Assembly (NCBI RefSeq): GCF_014250475.1
Contig: NZ_CP060204.1
Span: 1,873,001 to 1,937,000, forward strand
Origin: Selenomonas timonae
Lineage (GTDB): Bacteria > Bacillota > Negativicutes > Selenomonadales > Selenomonadaceae
Length of the DNA: 64,000 nt
Direction of reading: 5' to 3'
Shown here: positions 37,112-46,117 of the stretch, piece by piece
Layout: every line of letters begins with the position of its first letter
Numbering within the stretch: the first letter of the stretch is position 1
Program-made: the position numbers and the translations under genes
Notes under the pieces: model-generated
Databases searched by the model: none
Told to the model about the DNA's origin: nothing
The model's input: only the letters and a program-made list of their open reading frames with translations

Positions 37112-38445
37112 CCCCTCCTCATCTGAATTGCACGCGCATGTGCATCAAGCCCTTCTGTTTCGGCAAGATAGATGATGTCCTCACTCACATCATTCAGAGC
37201 CTCCTGCGTGTAGGATATGATACTTGTACGCTTCATAAAGGTCTCCACATTCAGCACAGAGTAGAAACGCGCCGTCCCGCCTGTCGGCAGCACATGATTC
37301 GGTCCTGCGAAGTAATCGCCAAGCGGTTCGGGAGAATACGGCCCGAGAAAAATCGCACCGGCACAGCGAATCTTTGGAAGGATATGGAACGAATCTCCAA
37401 CAAGCAGCTCGATATGCTCCGGTCCCGACACATTGGCAAGATGTATCGCCTGATCCATATTTTCTGTGACGATGATGCGCCCGTGTCCCTCGAGCGAAGC
37501 GCGCGCTATATCCTTGCGCGGCAGCGTTTCCAGCTGCTTCCGAACCTCTGCCAGAGACTCTTGTGCCAACTCCATATCAGTGGTGATGAGAATGCTCGAT
37601 GCGAGAGGATCGTGTTCTGCCTGACTGAGCAGATCGGCTGCAACATATTCAGCGGAGGCACTTTCATCTGCCAAAATGAGGATCTCACTCGGTCCTGCCA
37701 GCATATCGATATCTACATGGCCGTACACCTCTTTTTTGGCAAGTGTCACAAAGATATTTCCGGGACCCGTAATTTTGTCCACGCGCGGAACGCTCTCCGT
37801 GCCATACGCCATTGCCGCGATTGCCTGCGCGCCGCCGATCTTGAAGATCTTCTTTACGCCGAGCAGACGCGCTGCGACAAGAACGTACGGATTTATGACG
37901 CCATCCTTTGTCGGAACGGACATGATAATTTCCTCGACGCCCGCGACAACGGCAGGTATTGCATTCATGAGAACGGACGACGGGTATGCCGCCGTACCGC
38001 CCGGGACGTAGATGCCAATGCGTGCGAGAGGCAGGACTGCCTGTCCCAGAATCGAACCGTGTGCGCGATAGGTCATCCATGAGCGCGGCTTCTGCTCTTC
38101 GTGATAGGCAAAGATATTGTCTGCCGCCTTTTTAAGCGAGGCAACGATCTTCGGGTCGGCAGCACGCTCTGCAGACAGAAACTCTTCCTCCGATACCATA
38201 AGATTACCATGGGTTAGTTCCACGCGATCCAATAATTCGGTATAGCGAAAAAGCGCCCGATCTCCCTCATGGCGAACTTCCTGAACAATGCGATGAACGA
38301 GTTCTGTGGCAGAAAGATCTTCTCCAAATATCTCCTGATTCTTCTTGCGGATGCCGTCACTGAGCGTGAGTTCATCAAAGGCTTTCTTCTTAAGCAGAAG
38401 TTCTGCCGCCTCCATTCCGACATCTGCAACAGAAACGATATTCAT
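37105..38445 (-). CDS. hisD: Histidinol dehydrogenase
   Basis: Zinc-dependent, NAD-linked oxidation of histidinol to histidine. [48 protein letters not shown] and [14 protein letters not shown] are family signatures, with zinc ligands (Gln-Glu-His) in the last segment and [13 protein letters not shown] further on. 446 residues, full length. The start overlaps the hisG stop by four bases. Confidence 0.96.
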   Translation of the reverse strand: MNIVSVADVGMEAAELLLKKKAFDELTLSDGIRKKNQEIFGEDLSATELVHRIVQEVRHEGDRALFRYTELLDRVELTHGNLMVSEEEFLSAERAADPKIVASLKKAADNIFAYHEEQKPRSWMTYRAHGSILGQAVLPLARIGIYVPGGTAAYPSSVLMNAIPAVVAGVEEIIMSVPTKDGVINPYVLVAARLLGVKKIFKIGGAQAIAAMAYGTESVPRVDKITGPGNIFVTLAKKEVYGHVDIDMLAGPSEILILADESASAEYVAADLLSQAEHDPLASSILITTDMELAQESLAEVRKQLETLPRKDIARASLEGHGRIIVTENMDQAIHLANVSGPEHIELLVGDSFHILPKIRCAGAIFLGPYSPEPLGDYFAGPNHVLPTGGTARFYSVLNVETFMKRTSIISYTQEALNDVSEDIIYLAETEGLDAHARAIQMRRGC

Positions 38446-39107
38446 CGGCCTTCCCCACTTTCCAAAATGCGTTTCAAATCATTTACGATCCCGTATATGC
38501 GCTCAAATTTCAGCTTGAAGCTGACTCGATTGACGATGAGACGTGCGCTTACATCCATGATATGCACAATCTCCTCCAAGTCATTTTCGACAAGCGTCGT
38601 CCCTGTTTCCACGATATCGACAATGCTCTCCGACAAACCAACGATAGGTCCCAATTCGATGGAGCCATTGAGCTTGATATACTCCATCTGCATCCCCTGC
38701 TGCGCAAAGAATTTCTCCGCAATATGCGGATATTTCGTTGCAACGCGCGTATGTGCATAGTCCGTGAGACAACTGCGTTTTTCCTTGCGCGGCACAGCCA
38801 TCATCAGACGGCATTTCCCAAATCCAAGATCCAGCAGTTCATAGACATCCTGCCCCGCTTCCAACAGCACATCCTTGCCGATGATGCCAATATCTGCAGC
38901 ACCGTATTCCACATAAGTCGGTACATCCGAAGTCTTAGCGATGATGAACCGCACTTTGATCGCATCATTTGATATGATGAGTTTACGAGATTTTTCACTC
39001 ATATGCTCCGCAGTAATCCCGACCTTCTCAAACAGATCCGTGGATAGCGAAAACAGTTTTCCCTTGGGCAATGCAATCGTTAAATAATCATCAATACGTT
39101 GTTCCAT
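38442..39107 (-). CDS. hisG: ATP phosphoribosyltransferase, short catalytic subunit
   Basis: First and committed step of histidine synthesis. The 221 residues form only the catalytic type: DDYLTIALPKGKLFSLS, YVEYGAADIGIIGKDVL and the PRPP site DIVETGTTLVENDL. The C-terminal ACT-like regulatory domain of the long form is missing, so it should require HisZ, which is encoded at 40762-41943. It leads the eight-gene his operon and has AAGGGG before the ATG. Confidence 0.95.
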   Translation of the reverse strand: MEQRIDDYLTIALPKGKLFSLSTDLFEKVGITAEHMSEKSRKLIISNDAIKVRFIIAKTSDVPTYVEYGAADIGIIGKDVLLEAGQDVYELLDLGFGKCRLMMAVPRKEKRSCLTDYAHTRVATKYPHIAEKFFAQQGMQMEYIKLNGSIELGPIVGLSESIVDIVETGTTLVENDLEEIVHIMDVSARLIVNRVSFKLKFERIYGIVNDLKRILESGEGR

Positions 39108-39123
39108 ATAATCCCCTTGTATC

Positions 39124-39139
39124 CTTTAGTTAATTAAAG
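39124..39139. promoter_or_regulatory. Candidate HisR operator in the his leader
   Basis: CTTTAGTTAATTAAAG is a 16-base palindrome with a single mismatched pair. It lies just downstream of the predicted hisG start point (about +9 to +24), 17 bases before the ATG. Its centre resembles the AGTTAACT core of the E. coli TrpR operator, and a TrpR-fold regulator gene is nearby (41940-42254). The assignment is inference. Confidence 0.5.
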
Positions 39140-39154
39140 AGTTAATACAGATGT

Positions 39155-39183
39155 ATACTACCACGTTGTATGTAATAGGTCAA
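39155..39183 (-). promoter_or_regulatory. Promoter of the his operon
   Basis: Minus strand: TTGACC (39178-39183), a 17-base spacer and TAGTAT (39155-39160), predicting a start near 39148. Confidence 0.75.
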
Positions 39184-39203
39184 TGCTTCCTTAAAGAGGA
39201 TTT

Positions 39204-39233
39204 TTGGCACTCATCTCGAATAGACGATATAAA
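39204..39233 (+). promoter_or_regulatory. Promoter of the D-2-hydroxyacid dehydrogenase gene
   Basis: TTGGCA (39204-39209), an 18-base spacer and TATAAA (39228-39233), 35 bases before the start codon. Confidence 0.65.
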
Positions 39234-39267
39234 CCTAAAAACTCATCCTCATGAAAAGGAGTATCAG

Positions 39268-40224
39268 ATGACACTTCAAATACTATCATTGGTGAGATTG
39301 AGCGAGCAACAGATAGAACTTCTGTATCAGAGCTATCCCGACTGCAATGTCAGATGTATCCGCCCAACGGAACTCGGAGACGACATTCCCGATGTCAACA
39401 TCCTGCTGGGCTATGATGCACAGATGGATTTGGAGAGATTTCTCCCACGTATGCCGCATCTGCAATGGATTCATACCTACAGTGCCGGAGTCGAGAAGCT
39501 GCTCTCAGACAAATCGTTCTCTCAATCCGAGATCTTGCTGACAAATTCGCGCGGCATTCACGGCATACCGATGGCGGAACACGTTCTCGGAACAATGCTT
39601 GCCTCCAGCCGCTGTCTCATCGAAGCGTGGGAAAATCAAAAGGCACACGCATGGAAGCGCTTGAGTGCTGCCGATGAACTGTTTGGAAAAACGGCTGCAA
39701 TCATCGGTCTGGGAAGCATCGGGCGGGAGATTGCAAAACATCTCAAAAACATGGGCATGCGTATCGTGGCTGTGAAGCAGAAGGAATCCACGGAGCCGTT
39801 TGTCGATCAACTGTTCAGCATTGACCATCTGCCCGATGCACTGTCCTGTGCGGACTACGTTATCGTCACGTTGCCACTGACACCTCAGACGAAAAAACTG
39901 TTCAACCTCCGTACGTTCAACATGATGAAAGAAAATGCCTTTTTCATCAATGTGTCCCGAGGCGATGTCGTAGAGGAAGCTGATTTAATCAAGGTACTCA
40001 CAGAAAAACGCATTCGCGGCGCAGCTCTCGATGTCTTTACGACGGAACCTCTGCCGGAGGATTCCCCGCTATGGGACGTGCCGAATCTCTTCATTACGCC
40101 GCATTACTCGGCAATATCTCCCATGTACTTAGACCGATCGCTCAAGATATTCCGCAACAATCTGCAAATCTTTCCGCAGCGCATCGGCATGCTGAACGTC
40201 GTCGACAAACTGCGTGGCTATTGA
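39268..40224 (+). CDS. D-2-hydroxyacid dehydrogenase family protein
   Basis: NAD(P)-dependent oxidoreductase of the D-isomer 2-hydroxyacid dehydrogenase family. The Rossmann motif is IIGLGSIGREIAKHLKNMGM (about 152-171). The catalytic Arg is in NVSRGDVVEEADL. The catalytic His is in TPHYSA, where the usual HxxG is replaced by HYSA. 318 residues from ATG 39268, with AAAAGGAG upstream; the frame is open further back to 39151 but has no ribosome site there. The substrate (2-oxoacid, glyoxylate or phosphoglycerate-like) is not determined. Divergent from hisG. Confidence 0.85.
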   Translation: MTLQILSLVRLSEQQIELLYQSYPDCNVRCIRPTELGDDIPDVNILLGYDAQMDLERFLPRMPHLQWIHTYSAGVEKLLSDKSFSQSEILLTNSRGIHGIPMAEHVLGTMLASSRCLIEAWENQKAHAWKRLSAADELFGKTAAIIGLGSIGREIAKHLKNMGMRIVAVKQKESTEPFVDQLFSIDHLPDALSCADYVIVTLPLTPQTKKLFNLRTFNMMKENAFFINVSRGDVVEEADLIKVLTEKRIRGAALDVFTTEPLPEDSPLWDVPNLFITPHYSAISPMYLDRSLKIFRNNLQIFPQRIGMLNVVDKLRGY

Positions 40225-40228
40225 CCCT

Positions 40229-40765
40229 CTAGTTGCGCGCATCTGCCGCCTTTAACAGGGACAGCACCAGAGAATCCTCTGGTGCTGCTTTTTTTTGATG
40301 GTGCTGAATGATTTCGGCTACATGAGCAGCGCCAATCGCGCGCAATTTGTCAGCGCCTATATATGGATGGCTGATATGGACATGAAGAGCCCTCCCTATT
40401 CTTCCCAAAACACTGGCCGTGTCTTTTTTTCGGACAAAATACGGAATCAGAGACGGAATGAAGCGATAGAAAAGGACAGCTAGCACCTTGCCCCAGATAT
40501 CCGCATCCCCTTTGACACGTCCTATATCATGGAGGAGCGAACAGCGAATCAGGAGGATGTATTCGTCCGAATCGTCACGAGACTGCTTTGCATAAAGCTC
40601 CTTTGCCGTGAGTGCAACGCGAAAAGCGTGCAGCTGATCCGCCTCATGCATCGCATAGAACAGCCTCTGTTCGGGAGTGCTCAGATAAGTGCGGATAAAA
40701 GTGTGCCCCTCCGCATTCAGTCGTCCGAATACGGCCTGTATAAACTGCCGTATGCGCTGTCTCAT
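40229..40765 (-). CDS. HD-domain phosphohydrolase family protein, unknown substrate
   Basis: The 178 residues show an HD-type metal site: His in ADQLHAFRVAL, the His-Asp pair in CSLLHDIGRVKGD, and His residues in HISHPYIGADKL and IIQHHQKKA. A hydrophobic stretch (VLAVLFYRFIPSLIPYFV) may contact a membrane. No specific family recognised. It overlaps hisZ by four bases, so it is the last gene of hisR-hisZ-HD, although nothing links it chemically to histidine. Confidence 0.75.
   Translation of the reverse strand: MRQRIRQFIQAVFGRLNAEGHTFIRTYLSTPEQRLFYAMHEADQLHAFRVALTAKELYAKQSRDDSDEYILLIRCSLLHDIGRVKGDADIWGKVLAVLFYRFIPSLIPYFVRKKDTASVLGRIGRALHVHISHPYIGADKLRAIGAAHVAEIIQHHQKKAAPEDSLVLSLLKAADARN
40262..40296 (+). 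terminator. Terminator of the dehydrogenase gene, inside the convergent HD gene
   Basis: CAGCACCAGAG (40262-40272) pairs perfectly with CTCTGGTGCTG (40277-40287) and is followed by C and eight T. The element lies within the last codons of the minus-strand HD gene, so it is coding on the other strand. Confidence 0.85.
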
Positions 40766-41943
40766 TGGAAATACTCAAGGGCGGCATATCCGCGCGCTTC
40801 TCTGGAAGATTCTGCCTCCTCATAGGACTGCCCCTTCAGCCCCAATTCGACGATCTTTCCTGTCTGACGCAGCTCCATTGCCCGCCTGATTGCCTCGCCG
40901 ATGGATTGCTCGGCATATCCGATATAAACATCGCGCGATACAGACGGAATCTGAATACCCTGACGGTCGAGTGTCAACAGGATTCTCTCCATGCCGAGCG
41001 CAAATCCCGTTGCCGACATCGGATGTCCATATTCTGTCAGGAGGCGGTCATAACGGCCTCCGCCGCACAGGGGGAAGCCAAGTCCCGGTGAATAGCCCTC
41101 GAAGACCATCCCCGTATAATAGTTGAAATCGCGGATAATACCGAGATCGAAACGCACATAGTCTGCCACGCCATAGGATTTGAGCAGCGCATATATTTCT
41201 GCCAAATTATCAATGGCACGTCGGCTTTGCTCATTGCGTGGGAAATCATAGAGACGGCGCAAAAGTTCTTCCCGCCCATTGAGCAGGGGAAGTTCCTTCA
41301 GCATTCCCCTGTCCTGCTCTGAGAGCGGCAAGGCGTCAATCAAACTGTCCATGAGAACAAAATTGTGACGCTCAATCGCAGACTTGATTTCCCGCTGGCA
41401 CTGTTCGTCAATCTCAAAGTACGACAGGAGACCATCGAGAAAATCCACCTGCCCCATGTGTATTTGAAAATCCTTGATGCCGCATGCAAGAACAGAGGCA
41501 ATCGCAAGTGAAACAATCTCCGCATCTGCTGCAGGGCGTTCGCTCCCCATGAGTTCGACACCCGCCTGATGAAATTCACACTGGCGCCCCATCTGCGTCT
41601 GCTCCACACGAAACACATTGCCGATATAGGATAATTTCAAGGGGACGGGTGCGTCTTTCAGCCGACTGCTGACGAGTCGCGCAATTGGTGTCGTCATTTC
41701 ATTGCGGAGGGCGAGGATCTTGTTCTGATTGCCCAGGAGCATGAAGAGAGAGTTTTCCTCCTGCACGCGCGGTGCCAATGTCTCCAGATGCTCAATCGTC
41801 GGCGTGACCACCTCATCATATCCCCAAGAGCGGAACAGAGAGGACAGCATGTTCTCCATATGCCGCATCTCCGCCGCATCTCTCGGCAGGAGATCCCGCG
41901 TTCCATAGGGCGTTTCCAGGATGAGCTTTTCGGGATTCATCAT
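40762..41943 (-). CDS. hisZ: ATP phosphoribosyltransferase regulatory subunit HisZ
   Basis: HisRS-like protein without tRNA charging activity that binds the short HisG and carries the histidine feedback site. The class II synthetase fold is clear: TPYGTRDLLPRDAAEMRHME, QEENSLFMLLGNQNKILALRNEMTTPIARLV, CEFHQAGVELMG, and SPGLGFPLCGGGRYDRL. 393 residues, lacking the C-terminal anticodon domain of true HisRS. Overlaps hisR by four bases. It complements the short hisG at 38442-39107. Confidence 0.93.
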   Translation of the reverse strand: MMNPEKLILETPYGTRDLLPRDAAEMRHMENMLSSLFRSWGYDEVVTPTIEHLETLAPRVQEENSLFMLLGNQNKILALRNEMTTPIARLVSSRLKDAPVPLKLSYIGNVFRVEQTQMGRQCEFHQAGVELMGSERPAADAEIVSLAIASVLACGIKDFQIHMGQVDFLDGLLSYFEIDEQCQREIKSAIERHNFVLMDSLIDALPLSEQDRGMLKELPLLNGREELLRRLYDFPRNEQSRRAIDNLAEIYALLKSYGVADYVRFDLGIIRDFNYYTGMVFEGYSPGLGFPLCGGGRYDRLLTEYGHPMSATGFALGMERILLTLDRQGIQIPSVSRDVYIGYAEQSIGEAIRRAMELRQTGKIVELGLKGQSYEEAESSREARGYAALEYFQ

Positions 41944-42254
41944 GCTTTCTCCTTATCATCGAGAGGCGTGGAAATACCTTTGAGCACAAGCGTATATCCA
42001 TCTGCTCCATAGTTCAGGCAGCGCTTCACGCGGCTGATCGTTGCCGTACTGGCACCCGTCTGTGCGACAATATCATCATAGGTGAAGCCCTCGTGAAGCA
42101 TACGAGCGACATCCAGACGCTGCGCCATGGCACGAAGCTCCCCGATGGTGCAGACATCCTCAAAGAATTGATAGCATTCTTCCATCGTTTCCAGTGAAAG
42201 AACAGCACGACAAAGTTGATCGGTCAGATCATCTCTCAATTTTTGATTTACCAT
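41940..42254 (-). CDS. yerC: TrpR-fold regulator YerC/YecD (probable HisR)
   Basis: The 104 residues belong to the TrpR/YerC/YecD family. An N-terminal helical dimer region is followed by a helix-turn-helix at about 58-80 (FTYDDIVAQTGASTATISRV). Comparative genomics has proposed members of this family as the histidine regulator HisR in Firmicutes. Its coupling here to hisZ, next to a his operon with a TrpR-like palindrome, agrees with that. Actual DNA-binding and histidine response are not shown by the sequence. Confidence 0.88.
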   Translation of the reverse strand: MVNQKLRDDLTDQLCRAVLSLETMEECYQFFEDVCTIGELRAMAQRLDVARMLHEGFTYDDIVAQTGASTATISRVKRCLNYGADGYTLVLKGISTPLDDKEKA

Positions 42255-42268
42255 AACAGATCCCTCTC

Positions 42269-42286
42269 ATGAACACTTCGGTTCAT
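42269..42286. promoter_or_regulatory. Dyad upstream of hisR
   Basis: ATGAAC (42269-42274) and GTTCAT (42281-42286) flank ACTTCG. The dyad lies 15 bases before the hisR start and close to its ribosome site GAGAGGG, so it could be an operator or an RNA hairpin. It does not resemble the palindrome in front of hisG. Confidence 0.4.
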
Positions 42287-42351
42287 ATCGTTGATTCGTT
42301 CACAGTATAACACAGAATAGGACGAGCGAAAAGGCGCATCCGTACAGCAGG

Positions 42352-43305
42352 TTAGGAAGAGAAGTGCAATATGATATCAGATATCGATTCACCTATTGAT
42401 GCATTCTCTTGAGGTACTGATATGCGAACACATTTTTCGACTGCTCCGTTATCATCCACCTGCTCTGTCACAATGTCCGTAATCTCCTCTACCGTTCCCT
42501 CAAAATGCAGACCATTGATTTCATATCGTACAATTTGACCTAAGTAGACACGTCGTGCCTCTTCTTCTGATAGCCTTGCTTCAATCCAACAATGGTCTGT
42601 GATATTGAGCGCTAGAATATCATCGCCTGCGGCAAGTATATCCCCTGCCTTTACAGAGACTTTTGAGATGATCCCCGTGCGTTGTGCATAAAGCTCTGTG
42701 ATACCTGTATTGCGCGCTTTCTCCAATGCAAGCTCCGCTTTTTTCAGCTGCTCCTCTGCCACCTGCACAGCCTTCGGATCCGCTCTCCTGACCGCTTGTA
42801 CACTGCCGAGTGCAGCCTTCTCCTGTTCATATGCAGCAGCAGCCTCATTTCGCTTCGCTGCACTGACTGCCCCCATTTCATAAAGTTCATTCATTCGCTC
42901 CATCCGTCGCCGTGCGGCCTCCAACTCCTCCTGCGCGTCGGGAGATTGATTGGACAATGTATCGATAAAGCCGGATTGAATTTGTGCAAGATTCATGCGC
43001 GCAAGGTCTGCGTTTTTCTGTAAACGCAGAAGCTCTTCATCTGATACGATGTTCTGTATGCTGAGAAGCGCCTCTCCCTGCTGCACAGAGTCTCCCTCCG
43101 TGATATGCACGTCCTGCACAAGGAGCGGATGCGGTGCCTGTATGGATTGCTGCTCAAATACAAGGCGGGCATTGGAGATAGTGGATTCGCCTGTCCGCCC
43201 TGTTCCACGGAGCAGAAGGAAGGAGATGAACAGTATGAATATAAGAAAGACGACAAAGAATAGGAGTGCTCTCTTCTTTAGAAAATTTGTGATGTCAATT
43301 TCCAT
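42352..43305 (-). CDS. HlyD/AcrA-type membrane fusion (periplasmic adaptor) protein
   Basis: Adaptor that bridges an inner-membrane exporter to the outer membrane in diderms. One N-terminal membrane helix (about 13-33) precedes a lipoyl half-motif (HITEGDSVQQGEALLSIQN), a long coiled coil (about 85-185, rich in Glu/Ala/Arg heptads), the second lipoyl half (ISKVSVKAGDILAAGDDILALN) and a beta-barrel domain. 317 residues. No exporter or outer-membrane partner is adjacent. The gene starts 15 bases after the alaS terminator. Confidence 0.85.
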   Translation of the reverse strand: MEIDITNFLKKRALLFFVVFLIFILFISFLLLRGTGRTGESTISNARLVFEQQSIQAPHPLLVQDVHITEGDSVQQGEALLSIQNIVSDEELLRLQKNADLARMNLAQIQSGFIDTLSNQSPDAQEELEAARRRMERMNELYEMGAVSAAKRNEAAAAYEQEKAALGSVQAVRRADPKAVQVAEEQLKKAELALEKARNTGITELYAQRTGIISKVSVKAGDILAAGDDILALNITDHCWIEARLSEEEARRVYLGQIVRYEINGLHFEGTVEEITDIVTEQVDDNGAVEKCVRISVPQENASIGESISDIILHFSS

Positions 43306-43321
43306 GGCTGCTGATCCTATG

Positions 43322-43350
43322 AAAAAAGGCTGTCAACGCTGTGACAGCCT
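43322..43350 (-). terminator. Terminator after alaS
   Basis: On the minus strand the stem AGGCTGTCA / TGACAGCCT (43342-43350 and 43327-43335) has a six-base loop and is followed by TTTTTTC. It stands between alaS and the HlyD gene. Confidence 0.82.
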
Positions 43351-43365
43351 AATAAACACCTTCGA

Positions 43366-45993
43366 TTAGGCAGAAATCTGCCGACGGATGACCGCAACAG
43401 CCGCTTCAAACGCCTGCGGCAGCTGCGCAGGAATCTTGCCGCCTGCCTGTGCCATATCAGGACGTCCGCCGCCACCGCCGCCAACCGCTTTCGCCGCTTC
43501 CTTGATGATATTGCCCGCATGAGCACCCATCTGTACGGCAGCTTTGTCGGCCTTGACGACAAGGTTGACCTTATCCTCGATGATTGCTCCGAGCACGACG
43601 ATGCCCGCTTCAAGCTTCTCGCATGTCAGATCTGCAATCTTGCGTAGTTCATCCATCGAGTCAACATTGGCTTTGCCAACCACTACATGGAAATCGCCAA
43701 TGTTCTGGACACCCATGAGGAGCTTCTGCGCATCTGCCTGATCGCGGAAGGTGGCAAAGTTACGCAGCTGTTCCTGCATGGACTTTCTCTCATCCATGAA
43801 CTTATCCACCTGAGAAACAAGATCCTCCGACCTCGTTTTCAGCTTACGCGAGAGTTCCTGAACCATACGGGACATTTCTGCTGCATATGCAAATGCTGCC
43901 CGTCCCGTGATTGCCTCAATACGTCGCACACCTGCTGCAACGCCGGACTCACTGACGATCTTGAACAGACCGATCTGTCCCGTGTTGCTCACATGGGAGC
44001 CACCGCACAGCTCGATGCTGAAATCCGGAACGCTTACGACACGTACCACATCCCCATACTTCTCGCCGAAGAGTGCCATAGCGCCCAGTTCCTTTGCCTC
44101 ATCAATCGGCATCATGGAAATGTGGAGATCGTTCGAGCGCAGAATCTCCTCGTTGACAAGTTCCTCGACATCGCGCAGCTGCTGCTCCATCACAGGCTCG
44201 AAATTCGTGAAGTCAAAGCGAAGGCGTTCGGGTGTAACGAGCGACCCCGCCTGCTGTACGTGCTCACCCACAACGCGGCGCAGTGCTGCCTGCAGCAGAT
44301 GCGTTGCAGTGTGATTCCGCGCAGACGAAAGTTTTTTCTTCGCATCAAGGCAGATGTCTACAGCGTCGCCGCGCTGGATCTGTCCTTCCTCGACGTATGC
44401 CACATGATAGATTGTCCCATCGGGCAGACGCTTCGTATTGCTGACGGATAGATAGCCGAGCTCGCTGCGCAGAATGCCCTCGTCCCCGACCTGTCCGCCG
44501 CCTTCGGGATGGAACGGCGTCGTACTGAGAATGACCCCTGCGCTCTCACCATCGTGCAGGGCATCCACAAGCCCGCCATCGCGCCAAATCGCAACGACTG
44601 TGGCTTTCACCGCATCTGCATCCTCGGTCAGGCTTCCGGTATCTACGCCTGACAAATCCGGAACGGAGACCGCCTGATTTTCCGCACGCGCACTTCTTGC
44701 GCGGGTACGCTGTTTCTCCATCTCCTGATGGAAGCCCTCGCCATCGAGCGTGATTCCATTCTCGTGCAGGATCTCCTCGGTGAGTTCCCGCGGGAAACCG
44801 TAGGTATCATAGAGCTTGAAGCCAACCTCACCGTGCAGAACGGTCTCGTGGGCGTCCTTCAGGCGTGCTACCTCTTCATTCAGTAGTTCAATGCCCTGTG
44901 CCAGCGTCGAGGCAAAACGATCCTCCTCGACACGAATCACGCGCTTGATATAATCCTGTTTTGCGAGAATCTCGCTGAAGTCCTTCGCGTTACGGAAGAT
45001 CTCGACAACGGCATCGACCGCACCGTCAAGAAACGGCTTCGTAATGCCAAGCATGCGCCCATGACGAATTGCGCGGCGCAGCGTACGGCGGAGGACATAA
45101 CCACGACCTTCGTTCGAAGGCAGAATGCCATCCATGATCATAATGGAAACCGAGCGAGCATGATCCGCAATCACCTTATGGGAAATATCCTTTTTCGGAT
45201 CTGTGCCATAGGGTACATCTGCAATTTTAGACGTATATTCAATGATTGGATAGAGAAGATCCGTCTCAAAATTCGTCCTCTTGTTCTGCACAACAGAGGC
45301 AAGACGCTCCAGACCGCAGCCCGTATCAATATTCTTGTGCGCGAGAAGGTTATACTCGCCTTCCTCCGTGCGGTCATACTGCGTAAAGACGAGATTCCAA
45401 ATTTCGAGGAAGCGGTCGCAGTCACAGCCAATACCGCATGTCGGCTCACCGCATCCCCTCTCCTCACCGAGATCAATGTAGATCTCAGAGTCGGGGCCGC
45501 AGGGACCGGGACCAATCTCCCAAAAGTTGTCCTCCAACGCGACAATATGGTCGGGATTTACATCCGTCTCTTTCAGCCAGATTTCACGCGCCTCATCATC
45601 CTCCGGATAGATGGAGACCCACAGCTTGTCCTTGGGAAGCTCGACAACCTCGGTCAGGAACTCCCAAGCCCAAGGAATTGCCTCCTGCTTGAAATAATCT
45701 CCGAAGGAAAAATTTCCAAGCATCTCGAAGAAGGTCTGATGTCGTGCGGTACGGCCGACATTCTCGATATCGCCTGTACGAACACAGCGCTGACAGGTGA
45801 CAATGCGATTGCGGGGGGGCTTCATCTTGCCCGTGAAAAACGGCTTCAGAGGTGCCATACCGGCGCCGATCAGGAGCAATGTGGGATCATTGTCCGGGAC
45901 AAGAGAATAACTGGACAACCGAAGATGGTCTTTTTTCTCTGCGAAAAACTGAAGATATGCTTCTCGCAGCTCATTTCCAGTCATATATTTCAA
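43366..45993 (-). CDS. alaS: Alanyl-tRNA synthetase
   Basis: Charges tRNA-Ala and edits mischarged Ser/Gly. The class II catalytic core (1-240) opens MTGNELREAYLQFFAEKKDHL and contains ALEDNFWEIG. The tRNA-binding region follows. The editing domain has HTATHLLQAALR and CGGSHVSNTGQIG zinc-ligand motifs. The C-Ala domain ends with the glycine-rich AVGGGGGGRPDMAQAGG. 875 residues, full length. The TTG start at 45993 has AGGAGG nine bases upstream; ATG 45984 is an alternative. No T-box precedes it. Confidence 0.96.
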   Translation of the reverse strand: MKYMTGNELREAYLQFFAEKKDHLRLSSYSLVPDNDPTLLLIGAGMAPLKPFFTGKMKPPRNRIVTCQRCVRTGDIENVGRTARHQTFFEMLGNFSFGDYFKQEAIPWAWEFLTEVVELPKDKLWVSIYPEDDEAREIWLKETDVNPDHIVALEDNFWEIGPGPCGPDSEIYIDLGEERGCGEPTCGIGCDCDRFLEIWNLVFTQYDRTEEGEYNLLAHKNIDTGCGLERLASVVQNKRTNFETDLLYPIIEYTSKIADVPYGTDPKKDISHKVIADHARSVSIMIMDGILPSNEGRGYVLRRTLRRAIRHGRMLGITKPFLDGAVDAVVEIFRNAKDFSEILAKQDYIKRVIRVEEDRFASTLAQGIELLNEEVARLKDAHETVLHGEVGFKLYDTYGFPRELTEEILHENGITLDGEGFHQEMEKQRTRARSARAENQAVSVPDLSGVDTGSLTEDADAVKATVVAIWRDGGLVDALHDGESAGVILSTTPFHPEGGGQVGDEGILRSELGYLSVSNTKRLPDGTIYHVAYVEEGQIQRGDAVDICLDAKKKLSSARNHTATHLLQAALRRVVGEHVQQAGSLVTPERLRFDFTNFEPVMEQQLRDVEELVNEEILRSNDLHISMMPIDEAKELGAMALFGEKYGDVVRVVSVPDFSIELCGGSHVSNTGQIGLFKIVSESGVAAGVRRIEAITGRAAFAYAAEMSRMVQELSRKLKTRSEDLVSQVDKFMDERKSMQEQLRNFATFRDQADAQKLLMGVQNIGDFHVVVGKANVDSMDELRKIADLTCEKLEAGIVVLGAIIEDKVNLVVKADKAAVQMGAHAGNIIKEAAKAVGGGGGGRPDMAQAGGKIPAQLPQAFEAAVAVIRRQISA

Positions 45994-46041
45994 CGTAATC
46001 GCCCTCCTAAAGCTATGTTCTTAAAGAACTGAGTGTGCGTA

Positions 46042-46071
46042 AGTATAGCACAAAATTTAGCAAAAAGACAA
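46042..46071 (-). promoter_or_regulatory. Promoter of alaS
   Basis: Minus strand: TTGTCT (46066-46071), an 18-base spacer and TATACT (46042-46047), about 50 bases before the start codon. Confidence 0.6.
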
Positions 46072-46117
46072 GAATCCCCAGTCCCGTGAAACGGTATACA
46101 TACACTAAATTCCCATA

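Noticed and set aside
45994-46117. Possible T-box riboswitch in front of alaS
   Set aside because: The gap is only about 120 bases, with the promoter inside it; no T-box sequence or terminator/antiterminator pair is present.
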